Shown: in pieces, positions 58,331-64,000 of the stretch
Layout: each line of letters starts with the position of its first letter
How positions within the stretch are numbered: position 1 is the stretch's first letter
From: Bacteroidota bacterium
Lineage (GTDB): Bacteria; Bacteroidota; Bacteroidia; JACPRZ01
Direction of reading: 5' to 3'
Assembly (NCBI GenBank): GCA_016193485.1
Contig: JACPRZ010000017.1
Location: forward strand, 1 to 64,000
Length of the DNA: 64,000 nucleotides
The notes under the pieces: model-generated
What the model was told of the DNA's origin: nothing
Database searches by the model: none
The model's input: the letters and a program-made list of their open reading frames with translations, nothing else
Position numbers and translations under genes: made by a program

Positions 58331-58637
58331 TATATTATCAGTTATTTCTTCGCACTTTATGGCAAGATATTTTTATTCCCTCTGTGAAAAATTGGAATTC
58401 CAATCTTGTTTTTTTGCGATAGAAAAGATTGAAATCCGAATAGTTAAATCCGAAATCCGAAACAATATCTAATAACTAAATTTCAAAAATAAAAATAAAT
58501 GCAAATACAAACTTATTACCATCAGTTGGGTGTTTGTCTTTTTGAATTTTGTCCCGATAACTATCGGGATGTATTTCGAATTTGTTTCGGATTTCGGATT
58601 TATGTTTTTGATTGGTGGCGGGTGCATTGATATCACA
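58259..58637. repeat. Repeat-filled gap between pbpC and the lipoprotein gene
   Basis: No credible gene. After the GATATTAR array come the palindrome ATTGGAATTCCAAT (58391-58404), AATCCGAAATCCGAAA blocks (about 58430-58470), the palindrome TCCCGATAACTATCGGGA (58552-58569) and a TTTCGGATTTCGGATTT block (about 58584-58602). The flanking genes converge here. Confidence 0.8.
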
Positions 58638-59060
58638 TCATTTATTCAACGGGGCGCCAACAGCAATTTTGCAATCATGGCCCGGTTGACCATGTGGCGG
58701 ATTCATCCCCGGAGCGGTTTTTATTGGCGTTGATGACACCGGAGGAGCAGCGGCTGAAGTATTTCCAGGAGGTGAATTAAGCGGGCTGCCTACCGGAATA
58801 TCGCAGCGATGCCCGGGTTGTCCATGCGCAGGATTTGGTTTATCTGAAGATGATGCATTTTCTGTTGTTAAAGGAACGTTGGAATTTTCAATGGTTGTTC
58901 CGGTTTTTATTGATGAATCAACGGGCGGATTTACCTGGTTATTCTGTATCTGAACTGCTGTGTTTTCCGTGGATTGATTTTCAGTGTTCCCCGAATCAGT
59001 TTGGTTGCATCCGAATGATAAAATTAATCCGGCAAATAAGATACCAGTAGTTGTTTTCAA
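58638..59060 (-). CDS. Small lipoprotein with duplicated HGQPGH-C motif
   Basis: 140 residues. Signal sequence ILFAGLILSFGC ends in a plausible lipobox cysteine, followed by a low-complexity Asn/Thr/Ser linker. Two copies of the motif NP.HGQPGH.C.I.VG.PLN (about residues 82-100 and 120-138) make up the rest. The spaced histidines and cysteine suggest metal or haem binding, but this is inference. Similar single motifs occur at the ends of other Bacteroidota proteins. No function known. It lies downstream of, and on the same strand as, the thiolase operon, about 100 bp away. Confidence 0.7.
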   Translation of the reverse strand: MKTTTGILFAGLILSFGCNQTDSGNTENQSTENTAVQIQNNQVNPPVDSSIKTGTTIENSNVPLTTENASSSDKPNPAHGQPGHRCDIPVGSPLNSPPGNTSAAAPPVSSTPIKTAPGMNPPHGQPGHDCKIAVGAPLNK

Positions 59061-59158
59061 TGTTTTTGAAATTTTAGGGATGCATTATTTATTATATTTC
59101 ATAACGTACCTTCTGATTAGGACAGGTTTCAATCAAAGTCAATGAGCAAATGGAAGCA

Positions 59159-59632
59159 TCAAACCAGTTCAAATCCTTCAATGTCATTCATCAGACCCTG
59201 CCGCTTTGATGCGGGTTTCATGCGTGCTTTTACTTTCATGCCTGTTTTTACATCATCAGGGTTTTTGCATAGAATGTTTCCTAAAAACCCACCACTGGAA
59301 GAATCAATACGGATAAAGCCAACGGCTTTCCTTCCGCCAAGAGATTTTCCGTCAATATCTTCTTTAACTATTGTGAATGACTCAATTGAGCCGGTTGCCG
59401 GAAGTTTAATAAAGTCGGTTATTTCCTCAAAACATTCCTCGCAGTAAATCCGCGGAGGAACATATACTTTACCGCAGCATGAACATTTTGCTCCGGTAAA
59501 AACACCTTTTTCTTTAAGGTTGGTGAAAAATTTCAAACCAGCTTCACCAGGTGTATACGAGTAGTGTACGGGAAAAGTGTCGTGCCAGGCGCGGGTATCG
59601 ACATTGCGGGTGATTTTTGTTAGGATAGCCAT
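59159..59632 (-). CDS. DUF35 zinc-ribbon/OB-fold protein (1)
   Basis: 157 residues. Zinc ribbon CSCC..........CEEC (about residues 49-70), followed by an OB-fold (GSIESFTIVKEDIDG, VGFIRIDSS). DUF35 proteins pair with thiolase-fold enzymes and are thought to shuttle or bind acyl-CoA. This copy has a long N-terminal part (TRAWHDTFPVHYSYTPGEAGLKFF), also seen in other thiolase-linked members. Last gene of the four-gene set; 53 bp from the next DUF35 gene. Confidence 0.85.
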   Translation of the reverse strand: MAILTKITRNVDTRAWHDTFPVHYSYTPGEAGLKFFTNLKEKGVFTGAKCSCCGKVYVPPRIYCEECFEEITDFIKLPATGSIESFTIVKEDIDGKSLGGRKAVGFIRIDSSSGGFLGNILCKNPDDVKTGMKVKARMKPASKRQGLMNDIEGFELV

Positions 59633-59685
59633 ACTAGGAAAATTTAAGTTACTAAATTAATCAAAAAGAAATTTCATTGTTTCAA

Positions 59686-60180
59686 TCATGCAGGTTTAAA
59701 ATATTTAATATCGGTTATTGCACCGGTTCGTTCAGCGGCAGGTTTCCAAACCGCTTTTACCTTCATTCCGATTTTAATTTCTTTTGGTTTAACTTCACCA
59801 AGCATGTGCATAATGCCAATGCCAGGACTAGCCCCGTCAATATCAATAACCGCAGGCAACTGTGGTTCCTTTAATCGTGTAACATCAGCGCTCACATAAG
59901 AGATACTGAAGGTATTAATTATTCCGCTGTCTTTTACTTCCACCCAATGGTCAACAGGCACATAGCACTGTTCACAAAAAGACCTGGGCGGAACAAGTAC
60001 CCGATGACATTTATGGCATTTCACAGCGAGTATTTTACCGTTTTTCAGGCCTTCAAGGTAGCGATTAATGGCATTGCCGCAATCGTAAGCATATTGCGCT
60101 TTCGGATGAAAAATAACTTTAGGCAGTTTGTCAAACTCATCTTTTGACAGTTCTCTGCCGCGAACAATTTCTGGTGTCAT
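59686..60180 (-). CDS. DUF35 zinc-ribbon/OB-fold protein (2)
   Basis: 164 residues. Zinc ribbon CHKC..........CEQC (about residues 55-75) and OB-fold (GIINTFSISYVSADVTR, PAVIDIDG). Same family as its neighbour but quite different in sequence, suggesting that each serves a different thiolase subunit. It begins 15 bp after the thiolase stop at 60196. Confidence 0.85.
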   Translation of the reverse strand: MTPEIVRGRELSKDEFDKLPKVIFHPKAQYAYDCGNAINRYLEGLKNGKILAVKCHKCHRVLVPPRSFCEQCYVPVDHWVEVKDSGIINTFSISYVSADVTRLKEPQLPAVIDIDGASPGIGIMHMLGEVKPKEIKIGMKVKAVWKPAAERTGAITDIKYFKPA

Positions 60181-60195
60181 AATAATTTAAAAAAG

Positions 60196-61368
60196 TTAAA
60201 CTCCCATTACTACTACTGTTCCAACCTGCATCAGGTCACCCCATGCCTGAGCTACTCCTCTTTTAACCGGGCGTGCAACCTGACGTTTTCCGGCTTCACC
60301 GCGTATCTGCCAGAACAATTCACACAGTTTCATAATCCCGGCAGCAGCGATAGGGTTGCCAACTCCAAGCAACCCGCCCGAAGGCGATGCAGGCAATTCG
60401 CCATCTTTATCAAAATATCCTTTGGCGAGCAATTTGGGTGCCTGTCCGCGATCGGCTAATAGCAATCCTTCAAGGTGATGAAGTTCTTTATAAGCGAACG
60501 GGTCATAGGGTTCGGCTATATGAATTTCTTTTCTCGGATCCTTGATTCCTGCCATCTCATAAGCCATCCGCGCTGCTTTTTCAACATAATCGGGATAATA
60601 GAGGTCGCGGTTTGTCCAGTATGAAGTATCCAGGTTCCAACCTACCCCTTCAATCCAAACCGGTTTTTCGCTGACCCTGCGGGCAACATCTTCGGAAGCG
60701 AGAATAAGAGCTCCGGCACCATCGCTGGTTGGTGATACCATCATGCGGTGGACAGGCCATGCCATGATCTCCGATTTCAGAACTTCTTCAACACTTGTTT
60801 CCTTTGCCAGCTGGGCACTGGGATGATTCATCGCATTCTTTTTGTTTTTTACGCTGACAAGGGCAATCTCTTCAAGAGAAATTTTATGTTTTGTCATGTA
60901 GCGGTTCATCTCAAGAGCAAAAATCCACAGGAGGTTAACTCCAAGCGGTCTTTCCAGGGTATGATCATAAATGGAGTTGAATGCCGCCTGCGGATGGGGC
61001 ATACAGGAAGACATTTTTTCTTCGGCAACCACTATGCACGTGTCATACATGCCAGATGCCACCATGTACCATCCGTGAATAATGGAAAAAACACCTGACC
61101 CCCCCCCAACAAAAGCGCGGACATAAGGACGGTTAAATCCACCTGCGCCATCAGCAAGGTACTCTCCCTTCATGTGAACTCCGTCAAAGGCATCCGGAGC
61201 GGAACTCATGACCACCGATTCAATATCGGAATATCTCAAACCACTTGACTTCAGCGCTTCTTTAGCCGCAAAGAAACTGAGTTCCCGCCCAGTCTCATTC
61301 GCCCTGCGCATGAACCTGGTAAGGCCTGCACCGATAACCCCTACTTTACGTTTGATTGGTAAACCCAT
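60196..61368 (-). CDS. SCP-x-like thiolase family protein lacking the nucleophile cysteine
   Basis: 390 residues. Thiolase fold: N-terminal KVGVIGAGLTRF, DIESVVMSSAPDAF, C-terminal SGGLLGVGNPIAAAGIMKLCELFWQIRGEAGKRQV. At the place of the catalytic Cys-x-x-Gly it reads GGSG (Gly89 for Cys), and the usual GHP motif is GNP. It probably is a non-catalytic or structural partner of the thiolase encoded just upstream (61443-62591). This resembles the known pairing of thiolase and DUF35 subunits in benzoylsuccinyl-CoA thiolase, but the substrate here is unknown. Confidence 0.85.
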   Translation of the reverse strand: MGLPIKRKVGVIGAGLTRFMRRANETGRELSFFAAKEALKSSGLRYSDIESVVMSSAPDAFDGVHMKGEYLADGAGGFNRPYVRAFVGGGSGVFSIIHGWYMVASGMYDTCIVVAEEKMSSCMPHPQAAFNSIYDHTLERPLGVNLLWIFALEMNRYMTKHKISLEEIALVSVKNKKNAMNHPSAQLAKETSVEEVLKSEIMAWPVHRMMVSPTSDGAGALILASEDVARRVSEKPVWIEGVGWNLDTSYWTNRDLYYPDYVEKAARMAYEMAGIKDPRKEIHIAEPYDPFAYKELHHLEGLLLADRGQAPKLLAKGYFDKDGELPASPSGGLLGVGNPIAAAGIMKLCELFWQIRGEAGKRQVARPVKRGVAQAWGDLMQVGTVVVMGV

Positions 61369-61442
61369 GATAATAATATTAATAGTTATGTCAAAATAAA
61401 TCAGGTACTCTCAAATCGGGCATCTCAACCCGCGTATTTTTT

Positions 61443-62591
61443 TTAATTGGATAATATGGCTACTGCTCCTGTCTGCGTTGGCAATCCTCTCCAACTCTGT
61501 ACCAGCCCGCGTGATGTATCTTTTAATTGTCTTTTGCCTGCTTCACCCCGCAATTGTCTTACCGATTCAATCAGTTGATACCCGCATGCAGCGCCATGCA
61601 TTTTTCCGAAACCCGGTACCCCTCCTGAAATGTTTACAGGAAGTTCACCGGCAGGAGAAAAAGCACCATTTCGGAAAAAATCAACGCTTTCACCCGATTC
61701 GCACAGGTGAAGCGCTTCGGCATGAATGAAAAATTTATATCCGTAACTGTCATCAATTTCGGCAAAAGAAAGTTCCCGGTACGGACATTTAATTCCGGCC
61801 ATTTTATACGCTTTTGCCGAAGCAAGTTCAGTGAATTTTGATTTTCCGAATTTCCATGTATCCATTGAAGGTTCACCGGTAAAAAACGAAATACCGTCAA
61901 TATAAACTGGTTTTTTACAGGTAGCGCGGGTAACATCTTCGGATGCAAGGATGAATATGCACGCCCCATCCGAAGTGCCCTGAACCATGCTACTGCGCAG
62001 AGGTTCGGCAACATAACCGGTAGCGAGAATATCGTTAATTGAAAAATTTCCCGGATATGCTGCGAGGTCATTCTCCATCGCATTCCGTCTTGCTTCCGTA
62101 ATTACCCGTGCGACATCTCTTTCATTGGCACCCGTATCTTCGCATAATTTTCTCATTTCCATGCCGGCAAGAATCACCGGGTCAAGATGAAGGTACCTGG
62201 AATAATGAGGATCCATGGCAAACTCTTCAATATGTGCCGGAAAAAGGATGTTGGATGCCTTGCTGTGCGTCTCTACCACAGCAACTCTAAAAGCGCCAGT
62301 GGCAATCTGCAGGTAAGCCGAAGCAATTCCCTGCAGGCAATCCCCTGATATGGTATGTACCGGTTTAAGAACGGCACCGAGTTGGTCCGGAACATATTCA
62401 TCAAAAATAGATACCCCTTCCGTCATATCTTCGGCTGTTGAAATAAAAGTGCCGACATCCCTTGGAGATATCCCGGCATAATTGTACGCTTTTACAGCCG
62501 CTTCATATATCATTTCACGGTATGAAACATCTCCGCTTGTAGGTCGGGCCTGGGTGCAACCGATACCGATAATGGCTATTTTATCTTTCAT
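61443..62591 (-). CDS. SCP-x-like thiolase family protein with active-site cysteine
   Basis: 382 residues. Thiolase fold with Cys85 in ISGDCLQGIASA at the nucleophile position. The C-terminal motif is SGGVPGFGKMHGAACGY, so the GHP histidine is shifted or replaced by KMH. It probably catalyses reversible thiolytic cleavage or condensation of an acyl-CoA together with the following thiolase and DUF35 proteins. First gene of the set; the predicted -7 box TACATTTG lies 21 bases before the start. Confidence 0.85.
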   Translation of the reverse strand: MKDKIAIIGIGCTQARPTSGDVSYREMIYEAAVKAYNYAGISPRDVGTFISTAEDMTEGVSIFDEYVPDQLGAVLKPVHTISGDCLQGIASAYLQIATGAFRVAVVETHSKASNILFPAHIEEFAMDPHYSRYLHLDPVILAGMEMRKLCEDTGANERDVARVITEARRNAMENDLAAYPGNFSINDILATGYVAEPLRSSMVQGTSDGACIFILASEDVTRATCKKPVYIDGISFFTGEPSMDTWKFGKSKFTELASAKAYKMAGIKCPYRELSFAEIDDSYGYKFFIHAEALHLCESGESVDFFRNGAFSPAGELPVNISGGVPGFGKMHGAACGYQLIESVRQLRGEAGKRQLKDTSRGLVQSWRGLPTQTGAVAILSN

Positions 62592-62611
62592 TTTTTACGG
62601 TTTTATGGCGG

Positions 62612-62619
62612 CAAATGTA
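62612..62619 (-). promoter_or_regulatory. Predicted -7 box of the thiolase operon
   Basis: On the minus strand TACATTTG matches TAnnTTTG and lies 21 bases upstream of the first thiolase. The -33 region is A/T-rich without a clear TTTG. Confidence 0.45.
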
Positions 62620-62656
62620 TAAAATAATATAAAATGTACTTATGATATTTATCTGG

Positions 62657-62827
62657 CTAGCGGATATTGCAGTTTTGAAGCACCTCAATATTTTCAGTCA
62701 TTGATTTTGATGTATAAATTGGTTCAAGTGTAATTTTCTTAAATTCGCAAGGACAGCAATCGCACCTCCTTCCTTCGCCAAGTCCACCGAAATCCGGAAA
62801 CTCCGCATAAGTATTTGCCTGAATCAA
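62657..62827 (-). pseudogene. Short Cys-rich reading frame (CDCCPC), small gene or gene remnant
   Basis: In the 447-bp gap between divergent genes, a minus-strand frame open from 62854 encodes QANTYAEFPDFGG, then LGEGRRCDCCPCEFKK, and ends LQNCNIR. The composition and continuity look like real protein, with a CDCCPC cluster, but there is no ATG; a TTG at 62825-62827 would give 56 residues. It may be a small metal-binding protein, or the 3' end of a lost gene. I do not recognise the family. Its direction is the same as the thiolase operon. Confidence 0.35.
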
Positions 62828-62970
62828 TATGAAATGGAAGAAAGTCCAGTAATGTTATCCGTGGCATGTCTCAAAAATTTATTCATAACACTTGTATTTT
62901 TGCTTTTATCCTGACAAAATAGCAATTTTCAGTTATACTATGATGGGATACTCATGGTTTTCCTGACATA

Positions 62971-63001
62971 TTTAAGCCCCCGATCTATTTTAATATCTTT
63001 G
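62971..63001 (+). promoter_or_regulatory. Predicted promoter of the sensor gene
   Basis: TTTA, 19 bases, then TATCTTTG (62994-63001), close to the Bacteroidota consensus (one mismatch in the -33 box). The sensor gene ATG is 37 bases downstream. Confidence 0.55.
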
Positions 63002-63038
63002 TGAAGTAAATTTTATAAAAGCAGTCTGAACATACTGA

Positions 63039-64000
63039 ATGATGATTAGCCGACTACTCACATTATTATTAATTCCAACCTTGCTTTCGGCACAGGATCA
63101 GACTTTTCATGAACGCTTCAAACGCTTTACAAACGAGCATGGGTTATCAGGCAATACAGTAAAGTGTCTACTTCAGGGCAGGCAGGGTTTTATCTGGCTT
63201 GGGAGTGCTGACGGGCTGAACCGCTATGATGGCAGGCAGTTCCGGGTTTTTAGGAGCGACAAAAACGACAGCGCCACTTTATCCGATAACGACATTTACT
63301 GCATGGCCGAAGATGATAAAGGGTTACTATGGCTCGGACACCGGGGTGCCGGGATAAGCGTATTTAATCCTGTTAACAACAAGGTGACCCGTTACCGGAA
63401 CATAAAAAACGATTCGACATCACTGAATTCGGATGATGTCCGCGCGATTTGCAGGGACATTGACGGTGAAATATGGATCGGCACCGGCAAGGGACTTTGC
63501 ACATTTGATGAGAAAACCGGAACTTTCAAATCATGGGATAAAAATCCCGGATCACCGCAAAATATTTTCGCCTTGTGTGCCGCCAGAGATGGTTTTATCT
63601 GGATTGGCAGTCACGACTACGGATCGAGGGGCGCATTATTCCGGTTTAATAAGAATTCCGGTGAGTTTTTTCATTTTTATCCCGATGAAAAAAATCAGAA
63701 TTCATTGCGTTATCCTCATGTTGTCGCTCTGTGCGAGGATAAAAGTGGGAATATTTGGATAGGTATGCGCGGATATTTGGATATATATTCTCCTGGGTCC
63801 AATACTTTCAGGCACTATGATTTTGGCAAAGGAAATCCTGATTCGCTTGCCGGAGGTGATTTTTTCAGGTCGCAGATTTTTTGCGACAGTGACGGGAATG
63901 TCTGGTTCGGAACATCCATAAACGGGCTATATGTTTTCAATTATGAAACAGGAAAATTCACCAGGTTCCTGAATAATCCCAACCAATCTGCATCCATAAG
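63039..64000 (+). CDS. Two-component sensor with Reg_prop beta-propeller (3' partial)
   Basis: 320 codons are visible and the frame is open at the window end. Signal peptide MMISRLLTLLLIPTLLSAQ, then at least six propeller blades of the two-component-regulator type: IWLGSADGLNRYDG, LWLGHRGAGISVF, IWIGTGKGLCTF, IWIGSHDYGSRG, IWIGMRGYLDIY, VWFGTSINGLYVF. In Bacteroidota such periplasmic propellers sit in front of a Y_Y_Y domain, a membrane helix and a histidine kinase, sometimes with a response regulator and AraC domain (hybrid sensor). The kinase part lies outside the window. The signal it senses is unknown; there is no carbohydrate-utilisation cluster alongside. Confidence 0.85.
   Translation, partial: MMISRLLTLLLIPTLLSAQDQTFHERFKRFTNEHGLSGNTVKCLLQGRQGFIWLGSADGLNRYDGRQFRVFRSDKNDSATLSDNDIYCMAEDDKGLLWLGHRGAGISVFNPVNNKVTRYRNIKNDSTSLNSDDVRAICRDIDGEIWIGTGKGLCTFDEKTGTFKSWDKNPGSPQNIFALCAARDGFIWIGSHDYGSRGALFRFNKNSGEFFHFYPDEKNQNSLRYPHVVALCEDKSGNIWIGMRGYLDIYSPGSNTFRHYDFGKGNPDSLAGGDFFRSQIFCDSDGNVWFGTSINGLYVFNYETGKFTRFLNNPNQSASI

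Noticed and set aside
58530-58733. Open frame on the plus strand of 67 codons
   Set aside because: Covers repeat DNA (TCCCGATA palindrome, TTTCGGATT blocks) and the antisense of the lipoprotein gene.
1-64000. DGR reverse transcriptase, Avd gene or template repeat
   Set aside because: Looked for as partners of the variable regions; no protein with reverse-transcriptase motifs and no further copy of the variable-region sequence was seen, so none is claimed.
1-64000. tRNA, rRNA, integrase, complete insertion sequence, riboswitch
   Set aside because: None recognised by reading; small structured RNAs could be missed without covariance searches.

Overview
The window comes from a member of the Bacteroidota that has a type IX secretion system (T9SS). 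The signs are PorQ and PorP/SprF family genes, giant exported proteins ending in T9SS type A or type B sorting domains, arrays of SprB-type repeats, promoter-like TAnnTTTG boxes just upstream of starts, and many short palindromic repeats of the kind common in this phylum. I see no tRNA, rRNA, CRISPR array, integrase or complete insertion sequence.

Layout. (1) 2-7321: 5'-truncated giant adhesin in which FISUMP domains alternate with SprB repeats. The ends of the four FISUMP copies differ in a pattern that matches diversity-generating-retroelement variable regions. (2) 7329-11111: T9SS-exported GH18/CUB protein. (3) 11204-19759: housekeeping and small genes: DUF2442, DinB-like, a SPOR-like protein, mfd, fbp, a GNAT acetyltransferase and aspartokinase. 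(4) 19788-22183: SusC/FecA-like TonB-dependent receptor split by a frameshift. (5) 22243-29003: apparent operon of a small membrane protein, mutL, rhomboid protease, LptF/LptG-type permease and two glycosyltransferases, with ATGA overlaps. (6) 29081-31221: porQ, facing a porP/sprF-type gene. (7) 31230-55627, minus strand: four tandem paralogous M43 (pappalysin/cytophagalysin-like) secreted metalloproteases carrying 24, 16, 3 and 9 SprB repeats. The one next to porP/sprF has a type B sorting domain and is broken by two internal deletions; the other three are intact and type A. A strong terminator lies between the two groups. (8) 55877-58258: pbpC. (9) 58638-59060: small lipoprotein with a duplicated HGQPGH-C motif. 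(10) 59159-62591: operon of two SCP-x-like thiolases and two DUF35 zinc-ribbon proteins. (11) 63039 to the end: start of a two-component sensor with a Reg_prop beta-propeller.

How it fits together. Most of the DNA encodes surface or secreted proteins that depend on T9SS, and the window also holds two T9SS-linked outer-membrane genes. A second theme is short palindromic elements sitting in frame inside coding sequences (SprB repeats, a sorting domain, Mfd, probably others). The most striking signal is codon-level hypervariation of the NNC type in the FISUMP domains. No reverse transcriptase or template repeat is visible here, so the machinery, if it exists, must lie outside the window.
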